A DNA stretch of 64,000 bases from Polyangium sp. y55x31. Lineage in GTDB: Bacteria; Myxococcota_A; Polyangia; Polyangiales; Polyangiaceae. The notes beneath the pieces were generated by a model that was not told the DNA's origin, ran no database searches, and saw only the letters and a list, made by a program, of their open reading frames with translations. Each line of letters begins with the position of its first letter. The first letter of the stretch is position 1. The stretch spans positions 224,489-288,488 of the forward strand of contig NZ_JARZHG010000011.1 of NCBI RefSeq assembly GCF_029946505.1, given 5' to 3'. The position numbers and the translations under genes were made by a program. Below, one piece after another: positions 54,515 through 62,530 of the stretch.

Positions 54515-54775
54515 ATGGGCTTTCCGCACGGCGAACTCGTTGTCCTCAGCACCGTGGTCCTCGCGGGTATTGCGGGGATGTTATGGCTCTCGAGTCGCTT
54601 CGGTGGGGAGACGTCCGAGGAAGCGCCGAGCCTGCGGCGCTCGCACCGCGGGGTTTCTCCCGCAGCAGACGCGCGCGGCCGGGACGAGGACGGCGAGGAG
54701 CCTGTCCCCGAGAGCGGAATCCGCCTCAAGCAGGGCGCGCGCGTGCGTCGTGTCGATGTTCGCCGGGGCGGCTGA
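54515..54775 (+). CDS. Small single-pass membrane protein
   Basis: GGAGGAG about seven bases upstream favours the ATG at 54515; the frame opens at 54410 but the earlier part has no ribosome binding site. The 86-residue product has one hydrophobic helix (LVVLSTVVLAGIAGMLWL, about residues 8-25), then a charged, disordered-looking cytoplasmic tail. Function is unknown. Confidence 0.65.
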   Translation: MGFPHGELVVLSTVVLAGIAGMLWLSSRFGGETSEEAPSLRRSHRGVSPAADARGRDEDGEEPVPESGIRLKQGARVRRVDVRRGG

Positions 54776-54799
54776 GAGGGTGAAAATCCATCTGCCTGC

Positions 54800-54824
54800 G
54801 CATCGACCGCATCGCGGTCGATGC
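54800..54824 (+). terminator. Strong hairpin after the small membrane protein gene
   Basis: GCATCGACCG (54800-54809) pairs perfectly with CGGTCGATGC (54815-54824) with a 5-base loop, 24 bases past the stop. A TTTAGGG stretch follows a few bases later. It probably ends this transcript. Confidence 0.55.
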
Positions 54825-54884
54825 ACCTGAGGTTTAGGGCTTCCCCTGCAAAGGGGGGCGAACAACTACAAACGAAATTTCCCC

Positions 54885-54988
54885 GCGACGACTGCGCTCC
54901 GCGCAGTCGTCGCCCAGAGGTCCAGGGCTGGCCCTGGTCCGGGTCGAGGGGCGGACAGCCCCTCGTCGGGTCCGGGGTGAAACCCCGG
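54885..54988 (-). repeat. Modular palindromic element, copy C
   Basis: Orientation is like copy B. Stem IV is GCGACGACTGCGC/GCGCAGTCGTCGC (54885-54913, loop TCC). Stem III is CCAGGGC/GCCCTGG (54922-54937), a changed sequence that still pairs compared with CCAGCGC/GCGCTGG in the other copies. Stem II is GAGGGGC/GCCCCTC (54946-54964) and stem I CCGGGGT/ACCCCGG (54972-54988). It fills most of the gap between the small membrane protein gene and the M20 peptidase gene. Confidence 0.85.
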
Positions 54989-55028
54989 CGCTACGCTATG
55001 GAACACCCTCTGAAACGATACTGCCACC

Positions 55029-56111
55029 TCACGCGGACGCGCGCGTGATCACCTGGCTGAATACCTCGACGGCCCAATCGAGATCGCTCCGCATCACGAA
55101 TTCGTCCGGGGCATGCGCCTGCGCGATGTCACCGGGGCCGATGACCACCGCGTCGATGCCCGCGACCGAGAAGAGAGCAGCCTCGGTCCAGAACGGCAGC
55201 GTCGCCTCGGCGCGCGGGAGTGATCCGAGGAGCGCCCGGAACGGGCCGACGTCGCGTGTCTCGAACGGCGACATCGAGAGCTCCGTGCGCGTCACGATCC
55301 CCTCGCCTGCCGCGCGCGCGTTCGCTGCGACCTCCGCTTCGAACGCCGCAGCGTCGAACCCGGGCGGCGGGCGCACCGAGAACGAGAGCGAGGCTCGGTG
55401 CGGCACCACGTTGAACGCGACGCCGCCCTCGATCGCTGCGACGTTCATGCAAAGACCCTTCATGTCGGCGGGCCCGCGATCGAGCCAGCGCCGGCCGATC
55501 TCGTCGAGCCCCACCGCGAGCCGGGCCATCGTGACGATCGGCTTCGGCATGTGATCGGCGCCCGACGAGTGCCCGCCGCGGCCCATCACCTCGGCCGACA
55601 GTGCCACGCAGCCGCGATGCCGCACGCCCACGGTGCGCCCCGTCGGCTCGCAGACCACGGCGCGCTTGACGACCTTTGCCCACGGGCTCGCCAGGAAATG
55701 CCGGATGCACGTGCCCGTCCTCTCCTCGTCGCCGGAGAAGACCACGCCCACGTTGCGCGGCTTCTTGCCTTCGAGCGCGACGAGCGTCGCGGCGATCGCG
55801 CCCTTCGTGTCCGCCGCGCCGAGCCCGATCACTCGATCCGTGGTGACCACGCCTTCCCATGGATTCACGGTCCATCCGCTGTTCGCGGGCACTGTGTCGA
55901 CGTGCGCGTTGATGATCGTGTGCGGCTCGCCCCAGCGCGCGGCCACGTAGGCGCCCGTGCCTTCGGCGCGTGGCACCTCCACGACGTTGACCTCGTCCGC
56001 GCCGAGCTCGGCGAGCGCGCGCGAGAGCATGCGGCAGATCGACGGCTCGTCGCCCCCGGGGTTGTCGGTGCGGTGTCGGATGAGCTCGGCGAGCAGGGCG
56101 GCGGGATCCAT
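55029..56111 (-). CDS. M20-family metallopeptidase / deacylase
   Basis: The 360-residue protein has the metal ligands of the ArgE/DapE/peptidase T group: His70 and Asp72 (NAHVDTVP), Asp101 (GAADTKG), Glu129-Glu130 (SGDEERTG) and a late His (QAHAPDE). HRGCVALSAEVMGRGGHSSG is the dimerisation-domain entry. It should remove an acyl or amino acid group from a small substrate in the cytoplasm; acetylornithine or succinyl-diaminopimelate are possible. No arginine or lysine genes are adjacent. Confidence 0.92.
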   Translation of the reverse strand: MDPAALLAELIRHRTDNPGGDEPSICRMLSRALAELGADEVNVVEVPRAEGTGAYVAARWGEPHTIINAHVDTVPANSGWTVNPWEGVVTTDRVIGLGAADTKGAIAATLVALEGKKPRNVGVVFSGDEERTGTCIRHFLASPWAKVVKRAVVCEPTGRTVGVRHRGCVALSAEVMGRGGHSSGADHMPKPIVTMARLAVGLDEIGRRWLDRGPADMKGLCMNVAAIEGGVAFNVVPHRASLSFSVRPPPGFDAAAFEAEVAANARAAGEGIVTRTELSMSPFETRDVGPFRALLGSLPRAEATLPFWTEAALFSVAGIDAVVIGPGDIAQAHAPDEFVMRSDLDWAVEVFSQVITRASA

Positions 56112-56169
56112 GCGCGCATCCTACCTCTCCTTTGACGCGCTTGCCCGTTGCTGATACGTCGCCGCCCGC

Positions 56170-57111
56170 ATGGAGGCCGTTTCCTGCATCTTCTGTGGTG
56201 ACCGAGGGACGCGCCCGTACCACGCCGAGAACGGCCACGAGGCCGTCGCCTGTCGCGAGTGCGGCCTGGTGTTCGTCACGCCGCGGCCCACCGAAGGCGA
56301 GATGAAGCGCCTCTACGAGGGCCAGGAGACGAAGGTCAACCTCGGCCTGCAGATCCGCAACGTCGAGCGCGCCGTCTACGAAGCCCGCCGCGCCCTCGAC
56401 CTCATCGGACGCCACGTCTCCAAGGGGCGCCTCCTCGAGATCGGCTGCGCCGCCGGCTACTTCCTCCGCGAGGCTGCTCGCCGCGGTTTTTCGCCCACCG
56501 GCATCGACATCACCGGCCCGTTCGTCCAGTACGCGACCGAGGTCCTCGGCGTCGACGCCCGCGAGGGCACGCTCGCGTCGGTCGAGCTCCCGCCGCGGAG
56601 CTTCGACGTCGTCTACCACCGGAACGTCCTCTCGCACCTCGCCTACCCGCTCGACGCGTTCCGCCAGATCCACGGGCTCCTCCGGCCGGGCGGCTTCATG
56701 GTCTTCCAGACCGGCAACGTCGCCGAGCTCCCGGGCGAGCGCTGGGCCGGCACGAACGAGCTCGATCTGCCCGATCACCTCTATCACTTCGGCGAGAAGC
56801 AGCTCCGCTTGCTCGCCGAGCGCACCGGCTTCGACATCCTCGACGTGCGGCGGTACGCCCTGCTCCTGCACGAGCCCGCCCCGCGCGCGGCCCTGCTCCG
56901 CCTTCAGTCGTTCTTCCAGACGAACGGCAAACCCGCGCCTGCCAGGAAGGAAAAGGCCGAGCCGTTCGTCGTGCCGAACGAGGTCCCGTCCCGTCGGCTC
57001 CTCCAGACCCTCGAGGTCCTCGTCGACGGGTACATCACCTACGACCTCGGCGCCGTGGTTCCCAAGGAGGGACGCCGCGCCACGCTCGTCGTCGTCGCCC
57101 GAGCCCGCTGA
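56170..57111 (+). CDS. SAM-dependent methyltransferase with N-terminal zinc ribbon
   Basis: The 313-residue protein starts with a CxxC...CxxC zinc ribbon (Cys6, Cys9, Cys28, Cys31) and continues with a class I methyltransferase core; LLEIGCAAGYF (about 91-101) is the SAM-binding motif I. This layout is common in methyltransferases of surface glycan and natural-product loci. The next gene, 29 bases on, encodes a glycosyltransferase, which supports a role in glycan modification. Confidence 0.88.
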   Translation: MEAVSCIFCGDRGTRPYHAENGHEAVACRECGLVFVTPRPTEGEMKRLYEGQETKVNLGLQIRNVERAVYEARRALDLIGRHVSKGRLLEIGCAAGYFLREAARRGFSPTGIDITGPFVQYATEVLGVDAREGTLASVELPPRSFDVVYHRNVLSHLAYPLDAFRQIHGLLRPGGFMVFQTGNVAELPGERWAGTNELDLPDHLYHFGEKQLRLLAERTGFDILDVRRYALLLHEPAPRAALLRLQSFFQTNGKPAPARKEKAEPFVVPNEVPSRRLLQTLEVLVDGYITYDLGAVVPKEGRRATLVVVARAR

Positions 57112-57140
57112 CGGGCGCCTCTCGGCCGGATGAATCGCCC

Positions 57141-58298
57141 ATGACTCGAAAGGCGCCTCCTCGCATCGTCCTCGACGCCCGCGTCCTGCGTGGCGCGCCC
57201 GGCGGCGTCGCCACCGTCGTCGCTGCGCTCGTGGATCATCTCCCCGCGCTCGCGCCCGACGTCCCGTTCGTCCTGCTCCGCCACCCCGACGCGCGTGGCC
57301 CGCTCTCGCGCGCCCCCAACGTCACCGAGTGGCTCGTCTCCGGCGACCCGAACCACCCGGACTCGTTGCTCCGCCTTGGCGCGTGGCTCCGGAAGCGCCT
57401 CGGCCCGGACGATCTCTTCCACGCGCCGTACCGCGTCCTGCCGTTCGGAGCGCCCGCGAAGAGCGTGCTCACGATGCACGACATCATGCAGATCGCGTGT
57501 CCGGAGCTCGTCTTTCCGAACCCCGTTCTCCGCGCGATCCTCGCGCCGTACTGGTCCGTCGCGATCCGCTCCTCGATCCGCCGCGCCGGCCGCATCCTCG
57601 CCGTCAGCCAGCACAGCGCCGACGACACCATCCGTATCGAGCCCTCCTCTGCGCCGCGCGTCCGCGTCACGCCCCTCGGCGTCGATCCCGTCTTTGCGCC
57701 GCTGGCCCCCGCGGAAGCGCTCTCGCGCACGGAAGAGCTCGTTCCCGAGGGCCGACGGTTTTTCCTGGTCCTCGGCGGCGGTTATCCCAACAAGAACCAC
57801 GCCGCCGCGGTCCTCGCGTTCGCCCGCGTCTTCACCAGCGCCGACGATCTGCATCTCGTCATCATCCAGCGCGAGCGCACCTTCCCGAAGGAGCTCGAAG
57901 CGGCCTTGCGCGAGACGGGCCTGCTCTCGCGCGTGCACGTGCAGAGCCGCGTCGGCCTCGCGGCCCTCGTCGCCCTCTACGCCCGCGCCGAGGCGCTGAT
58001 CTTCCCTTCGCTCTACGAAGGCTTCGGGTTGCCCGTGCTCGAAGCCATGGCGTGTGGTTGCCCCGTCGTCTGTTCGAGCCTCACCTCCGTGCCCGAGGTC
58101 GCCGGCGACGCTGCGCTCGTCCGCGATCCGCGCGACCTCGAAGCGCTCGGCGGCGCCCTCCGCGCCGTGGCCAAGGACGAAGCCCTCCGGCAGGATCTCC
58201 GGACCCGCGGCCTCGCGCGCGCCGCTCGTTTCCGCTGGGAAGACACGGCCAGACGTACGCTCGACGCCTACCGCGAGATCGCCCCCTGGATCCCCTGA
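57141..58298 (+). CDS. Glycosyltransferase family 4
   Basis: From the ATG at 57141 the product is 385 residues. The GT-B fold has an N-terminal start RIVLDARVLRGAPGGVA, and the C-terminal donor-binding motif PSLYEGFGLPVLEAMACG with the EX7E pair. It transfers a sugar from a nucleotide donor in the cytoplasm, probably for lipopolysaccharide or an exopolysaccharide. It follows the methyltransferase gene. Confidence 0.92.
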   Translation: MTRKAPPRIVLDARVLRGAPGGVATVVAALVDHLPALAPDVPFVLLRHPDARGPLSRAPNVTEWLVSGDPNHPDSLLRLGAWLRKRLGPDDLFHAPYRVLPFGAPAKSVLTMHDIMQIACPELVFPNPVLRAILAPYWSVAIRSSIRRAGRILAVSQHSADDTIRIEPSSAPRVRVTPLGVDPVFAPLAPAEALSRTEELVPEGRRFFLVLGGGYPNKNHAAAVLAFARVFTSADDLHLVIIQRERTFPKELEAALRETGLLSRVHVQSRVGLAALVALYARAEALIFPSLYEGFGLPVLEAMACGCPVVCSSLTSVPEVAGDAALVRDPRDLEALGGALRAVAKDEALRQDLRTRGLARAARFRWEDTARRTLDAYREIAPWIP

Positions 58299-58397
58299 CG
58301 AGCGGGCTCCGCTGAACGGCGCGCGTCTTGCTTGCCTCCCGTGCGAGGCGTTTTGGCAACCGACGCACGATCGAGGAACGAGAGCAGACAGGCGAGC

Positions 58398-60137
58398 GTG
58401 AGGCGCCATCGCCGCGCGTGGGCGCATCTGCTCGTTTCCTCGGTCGCGACGCTCCTCGCGCCGCGCGCGCAGGCGGCCGACCCCGAACCTCCGCCGCCCG
58501 TTCTGCTCGATCCGATCCCGGATCCCGTGCTCGATCCTTTCGCGAACGCCGTGCGGGTCGACGCAAAACCTGCGCTCGGCCCCCCGCCGCTCCGGCTCTG
58601 GCTCTCGGCGGACGCTCCGATCGGCGCGCGTGTCTTTCCGGGCCCGGGGAATACGCCGCCGCTCGTGCTCGCGGGCGCGGGTTTTTCCTGGGACCTCGAC
58701 CCGCACCCGTGGCGCACGCTGCGCGAGCCCCGCTTCCGGTATCGCCTGGAGGCCGGCGCGACGATCGTCGGCCTGATGAGCTACGGCCTCGCGGACTACT
58801 GGGTCCACATGAGCGACAACAGCGTCGACTGGGAGCTCTCGTGGTCGACGCCGAGCTTCTACAAAAAAGTCTGGACCCTCGAAGCCGTGCGGTTCGACAC
58901 GAACAAGTTCGAGACGAACACGTACTCGCACCCGGCCGCCGGCACGATGACGTACCTCGCCGCACGCGGGGCCGGGCTCAGCGCGGGCGAGTCGTTCTTG
59001 TTCTCGTTCACAGGCTCGCTCCTGTGGGAGTACCTCGGCGAGTACCGCGAAAAAGTCAGCCTGAACGACCTCGTCCTCACGCCGCAGGGCGGCTTCTCCG
59101 TCGGCGAGTCGCTGCACCAGCTCGGCCTTTTCTTCGAGCGCGGCGCGGACAACACGGCGAACAACGTCCTCTCGCTCGTCTTCTCCCCATTCCGCTACCT
59201 CCACCGGCGCCTCGATCACTGGCACGTCGCGCGCGCAAAATCCCTCGACGATCTCGGCTTGCCGGCCGACGCCTGGCATCGCTTCGACGTGCTCGTCGGC
59301 GTGAGCGCGGAAACCGGCCAGGACGGCCTGCGCCTCTCGCAGCGCCGCATCGGCGTGAGCACCGAGATCATCGACGTCCCGGAGTTCGATCACCCCGGCG
59401 AGGTCACGAAAAACCTCGATCCCGGCGACGTCACGAGCATCCGCCTCGTCGGATCCGTCGACGACCAGGGCGTCGAGCAGCTCGATTTCATCACGCGCGT
59501 GCTGCTCGGCGGCGTCTACGACCAGAACATCGTATCCGACGGTCGCGGCGGCCAGCGCGGCTACGCAATCTTCGCCGGCCCCTCCACAGCCTTCAACTAC
59601 GCGAAGCACCGCCAGGAGGGCCTGGAGGAGGACAAACTCGGCGTCGCCAACGCGCTCGGGCTCACGGTGGACCTCACGCTCCACCACGGAAAAGCCCGCG
59701 CCCGCGCCAGCGTGGACGCATACGGCGACTTCGGGGCCGTGCATTCGCAGGCCGCATCCGCGTACATCGCCGCGCGAGGCGGCGACGGGTTGAAGACCGT
59801 GGTCGCGGACAAACGCTACTACTTCGCGCTCGGCGCGACCGTGCGCCCCACGCTCTCGCTCTCGTACCGGCGCTTCGAGCTCGGCGCCCAGCTCACGTAC
59901 GATTTCTTCGAGTCGATCGAGGGGCTCGATCGATACCAGGAGCGGGTCTCGAACGACCTGCACCTCCGAGACCGGCGCTCGGGCGAGCGCGTCTGGCTTT
60001 CCTATACGCTGCCGAGCGACAAGCAGCGGCTCGCGTGGGTCGAGGTCGAGCACCTCGATCGGTGGGGCAAGATGGGCTCGTTCCGTGTATCACACGAGAG
60101 CACGAACCTCCGCGCGGGGATTGCGTTTCGGTTCTGA
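58398..60137 (+). CDS. DUF3943 outer-membrane protein
   Basis: GTG at 58398 starts a 579-residue product whose N-terminus is a good Sec signal (WAHLLVSSVATLLAPRAQA); a TTG at 58332 is an alternative. The central phrases GSLLWEYLGEYREKVSLNDL and GGFSVGESLHQLGLFF are the DUF3943 signature, a family of membrane-associated proteins in proteobacteria. The C-terminal half is rich in alternating strands and ends in an aromatic residue, F, as in outer-membrane beta-barrels. Function is unknown. Confidence 0.82.
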   Translation: MRRHRRAWAHLLVSSVATLLAPRAQAADPEPPPPVLLDPIPDPVLDPFANAVRVDAKPALGPPPLRLWLSADAPIGARVFPGPGNTPPLVLAGAGFSWDLDPHPWRTLREPRFRYRLEAGATIVGLMSYGLADYWVHMSDNSVDWELSWSTPSFYKKVWTLEAVRFDTNKFETNTYSHPAAGTMTYLAARGAGLSAGESFLFSFTGSLLWEYLGEYREKVSLNDLVLTPQGGFSVGESLHQLGLFFERGADNTANNVLSLVFSPFRYLHRRLDHWHVARAKSLDDLGLPADAWHRFDVLVGVSAETGQDGLRLSQRRIGVSTEIIDVPEFDHPGEVTKNLDPGDVTSIRLVGSVDDQGVEQLDFITRVLLGGVYDQNIVSDGRGGQRGYAIFAGPSTAFNYAKHRQEGLEEDKLGVANALGLTVDLTLHHGKARARASVDAYGDFGAVHSQAASAYIAARGGDGLKTVVADKRYYFALGATVRPTLSLSYRRFELGAQLTYDFFESIEGLDRYQERVSNDLHLRDRRSGERVWLSYTLPSDKQRLAWVEVEHLDRWGKMGSFRVSHESTNLRAGIAFRF

Positions 60138-60286
60138 GCCGGTCGCATCATAATGCCGCGACGCGCCATCTCGGTGATACGGAAACGTCGGTCCAACAAT
60201 GTCCGGACCGCGAAAACAATGTGCCGCGTTCGCCGTGGACGGTGCTATCCTAATAGATATCCCGCGTGCAGACCCGTTCTGGATGG

Positions 60287-60312
60287 CGCATGACCGCGCT
60301 GGTTGTCATGCG
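60287..60312. promoter_or_regulatory. Inverted repeat upstream of SnoaL-like gene
   Basis: CGCATGAC (60287-60294) and GTCATGCG (60305-60312) form a perfect 8-bp inverted repeat with a 10-base spacer. Two more TGTCAT half-sites follow before the start codon at 60361. This fits an operator for a TetR- or MarR-type repressor in the 223-base gap 60138-60360; no such regulator is encoded nearby. Confidence 0.5.
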
Positions 60313-60360
60313 TGTCGGCGCCGCGGGATGGATGTCATATGTGATGTCATGAGGTGACCC

Positions 60361-60816
60361 ATGCCCAAAAGCGATGATATCAGGCAAAAGTTCGAGATCC
60401 ACGAGCTCGTCGCCAGGTTCGCCGATCTCGTGAACCGCAAGGCGATGAATGAAATGCACCACCTCCTCACGCCGAACGCGGTGCTCGACATCCCCGGCCA
60501 TCATATCGCCGGCCGCGACAACATCGTCACGTTCCTGGCCGAGATCCTGAACAAGTGGAGCACCATCATTCAGGCGGTCCACTCCGGCACCGTCGAGCTC
60601 GTTCCGAACCCGCACCCCGAGCGGGCCAAGGGGCGCTGGTACCTGAGCGAGCTCGGCGTCCTGGAGGGCGTCGACACCTACGTGGGCGGCGTCTACAGCG
60701 ATGAATACGTGCGGACGTCGAGCGGATACCGGTTCTCCCGGCGTCGGTTCGATCTCCTTTACATGCGCTCCGGGACGAGCGTCACGGCCCAGCCATTCCC
60801 CTCCGACCTGCCCTGA
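60361..60816 (+). CDS. SnoaL-like / NTF2-fold protein
   Basis: The 151-residue protein opens with IRQKFEIHELVARFADLVNRK and continues with the LLTPNAVLDIPGHHIAGRDNI phrase in two parts, typical of SnoaL_4-type polyketide cyclase or dehydratase-like proteins with an NTF2 fold. No membrane segment or signal peptide is seen. It may act on a small hydrophobic substrate. GAGGTGA just before the start is the ribosome binding site. Confidence 0.85.
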   Translation: MPKSDDIRQKFEIHELVARFADLVNRKAMNEMHHLLTPNAVLDIPGHHIAGRDNIVTFLAEILNKWSTIIQAVHSGTVELVPNPHPERAKGRWYLSELGVLEGVDTYVGGVYSDEYVRTSSGYRFSRRRFDLLYMRSGTSVTAQPFPSDLP

Positions 60817-60853
60817 AGAGCCGCATGGGAGGGCGCGTGGGCGGGAGCGGGCG

Positions 60854-61222
60854 TCAGCGGTGCCGGAAGGTGACCGAGATCTGCTTCACCTCGGAGAGGT
60901 TCGTGCAGGTGATGCTGACCTTGTCGCTGCCGGACTTGAGGACCTGCTCGACCTTGCCGCCCTCGTCCGCGGGCTCGGGCACGACCGGGGTCCACCCCGC
61001 GGTGACGATGGGCTGATACGCCTCCTTGCACGTGCTGACGAGCTGGGCCGCGTCGCGCGGGTAAAACACGACGAAGAACTGGTCGCTGGCCATGTCCTTG
61101 CGGGTCTCGCCGCCTTTCGCCGTGACGCCGAGCTTGGCCCAGAAGGGAGGAACATCGCTGCCGCAACCGAGCAGCGCAACCGCGAGAAAGGAGGAGAAAA
61201 CGAGAGCAGAGATGGTACGCAT
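60854..61222 (-). CDS. Small lipoprotein, unknown
   Basis: The 122-residue product has a lipobox (AVALLGC, Cys20). The mature part contains QFFVVFYPRDAAQLV and ends with a strand pair (KVSITCTNLSEV, ISVTFRH), so it is a small alpha/beta domain. An ATG six codons upstream is an alternative start. Family not recognised. Confidence 0.7.
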   Translation of the reverse strand: MRTISALVFSSFLAVALLGCGSDVPPFWAKLGVTAKGGETRKDMASDQFFVVFYPRDAAQLVSTCKEAYQPIVTAGWTPVVPEPADEGGKVEQVLKSGSDKVSITCTNLSEVKQISVTFRHR

Positions 61223-61265
61223 GGCGCGCAGCCCTACCATGAACGTCGCGGCGTCACCAGCGTGA

Positions 61266-61421
61266 AGCGCCTTGCTTCGACGAGCTGCATCCTTCGAGAT
61301 AGAAATCGAGAACGGCCGAACCATCTCCCGTTGTTCATACGGCGGAGGCGGAATCCAGACATCGCAACGCGCGATGGCAGAAATCGGCGCGACAGGACGC
61401 CGATCGAGGAACCTCCGATAG
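61266..61421 (+). pseudogene. Decayed partial copy of the small gene at 61923
   Basis: About 100 bases from 61287 align without gaps to 62073-62172, with roughly 84 matches counted by eye. The reading frame gives ASFEIEIENGRTIS, then a diverged part, then AMAEIG, against ASFEIEIENGRTIA and AMAEID in the intact gene. An in-frame stop at 61263 cuts off the upstream part and a stop at 61419 ends it. It therefore lacks the first 50 or so residues and looks like a truncated duplicate. Confidence 0.75.
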
Positions 61422-61464
61422 GAGGTGACTCGACCTGCCACGCCGCGGAAGGTCCAATCGAGCG

Positions 61465-61926
61465 ATGAGATCACGGATCGAGGCGTTTTTGTGCATCATT
61501 TGGCAAACCTCCCATCCGTCAATCGTTTCCGTACCTTATGACTATGCTGCAACGCCTTTCGAGCGTCATGTCCTTGATCTCGTCCCAGGGCAGCTCTCGT
61601 TGAATACTTCCGCGTCGATATTTCGCTACGAAATCACCGACCTTGTCGTCGAGGCTGTTCAACACCTGCCGGGTCGTCGGGCTGTCCACGTTCAACTTCA
61701 GCTTTCGGGCAAGCGCTTCGGCCCGCGCCATCGGGCCCACGCTGCTCGGGATCGGCTTCCAACCTGCTCCGTCTGTGAAGCCGACTGCAACAAGCAGTAC
61801 CAAAGAGACATGGACCACTGTGCCTTGTTCCGTGACAATGCCGTGCGCAGATGGTGTCGCGAACAGGCGAGCGAGTCCTACGGCCGGTGCCTTGCATCAT
61901 GCAAGCACGAGAAGAAGTGTCAATGA
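61465..61926 (+). CDS. Cys-rich small protein, start uncertain, possibly 5'-truncated
   Basis: The last 55 codons (from about 61760) look coding: CEADCNKQYQRDMDHC and CLASC-type spacing resemble Cys-rich modules of small myxobacterial proteins, and the stop overlaps the next start by ATGA. The first 95 codons have no signal peptide or recognisable domain and overlap an ORF on the other strand, and there is no ATG/GTG between 61465 and the Cys-rich part. I think the 3' part is a real gene remnant or a gene whose true start is unclear. Confidence 0.4.
   Translation: MRSRIEAFLCIIWQTSHPSIVSVPYDYAATPFERHVLDLVPGQLSLNTSASIFRYEITDLVVEAVQHLPGRRAVHVQLQLSGKRFGPRHRAHAARDRLPTCSVCEADCNKQYQRDMDHCALFRDNAVRRWCREQASESYGRCLASCKHEKKCQ
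61519..61818 (-). CDS. Possible small protein opposite the Cys-rich ORF
   Basis: The 99-residue minus-strand ORF starts with a signal-like segment (VSLVLLVAVGFTDGAG) and continues with a plausible helical domain (ARAEALARKLKLNVDS, WDEIKDMTLERR). Codon choice looks genuine by eye in the middle part. It overlaps the plus-strand Cys-rich ORF by about 60 bases in that ORF's convincing part. A start at the internal ATG near 61731 would avoid the overlap. Function unknown. Confidence 0.45.
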   Translation of the reverse strand: MVHVSLVLLVAVGFTDGAGWKPIPSSVGPMARAEALARKLKLNVDSPTTRQVLNSLDDKVGDFVAKYRRGSIQRELPWDEIKDMTLERRCSIVIRYGND

Positions 61927-62204
61927 GCACCGCGGAGCAGGCAAATGACTGGATCGCGGAGCGGGTTCTGGACTTTCACCCGACAGGGGAAGAAATCGTC
62001 CGCAAAGCGATCGTGCGATTGGCACGCCCCATGTACCATCCCCCGGAAGGAGAAAAGCATGGGTATTGGACCGCATCATTCGAGATAGAAATCGAGAACG
62101 GCCGCACCATCGCCCGCCATTCACATGGCGAAGACGGCATCCAGGCGTTGCAACTCGCGATGGCAGAAATCGACCTCCACCGCGAACATCAAGCTGCTCA
62201 CTGA
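61923..62204 (+). CDS. Small protein of unknown function
   Basis: The 93-residue product starts with ATG overlapping the previous stop (ATGA). WTASFEIEIENGRTIARHSH and ALQLAMAEID are strand and helix of a small alpha/beta domain that resembles DUF6968-type proteins, a weak guess by eye. A decayed partial copy lies 640 bases upstream. Its last 80 bases overlap the next ORF in another frame. The tail after MAEID differs from the decayed copy, which suggests a rearrangement near 62170. Confidence 0.6.
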   Translation: MSTAEQANDWIAERVLDFHPTGEEIVRKAIVRLARPMYHPPEGEKHGYWTASFEIEIENGRTIARHSHGEDGIQALQLAMAEIDLHREHQAAH

Positions 62205-62472
62205 GCTGCTCGGAGACGCCCGCAAGCTGGTCGAGGTCCTCGAAGAGAGCATCGCCTATCACGAGGATCAACGCGAAGCCGAGTTCTCGCAGCTCGCCGA
62301 GACCGTCAAGCGCACCGCGGCCCGAAAGGACCCCGCTGTCGAGGCGGCATTCGAAAAACTCCTGAAATACGTCGCGCAGGTCGGCGTCAAGGCCGCCGCG
62401 ACCCGCCGCAAGAACGAGGAAGTCGCCGCCGCCGCCAAGAAGTCCCCGAACGCCGACGGGACCTCCGGCTGA
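62125..62472 (+). CDS. Helical small protein, start ambiguous
   Basis: The convincing part begins about residue 20 (STANIKLLTELLGDARKLVE) and runs as one long charged helix region to a Lys/Ala-rich tail; total 115 residues from the ATG at 62125. The first 19 codons overlap the preceding gene in another frame and look unlike the rest, so the natural start may have been lost by a fusion near 62170. The helical part could be a coiled coil. Function unknown. Confidence 0.55.
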   Translation: MAKTASRRCNSRWQKSTSTANIKLLTELLGDARKLVEVLEESIAYHEDQREAEFSQLAETVKRTAARKDPAVEAAFEKLLKYVAQVGVKAAATRRKNEEVAAAAKKSPNADGTSG

Positions 62473-62530
62473 GCTCACGCCCAGCAAGTCCGCGTCGCTT
62501 CTGCTATCCTCGCGCGCCTCGGTCCCCCCC

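Noticed and set aside
57039..60053. 1004-residue open frame on the minus strand
   Set aside because: It lies opposite the glycosyltransferase and DUF3943 genes, which have clear domains and starts; its sequence is low-complexity.
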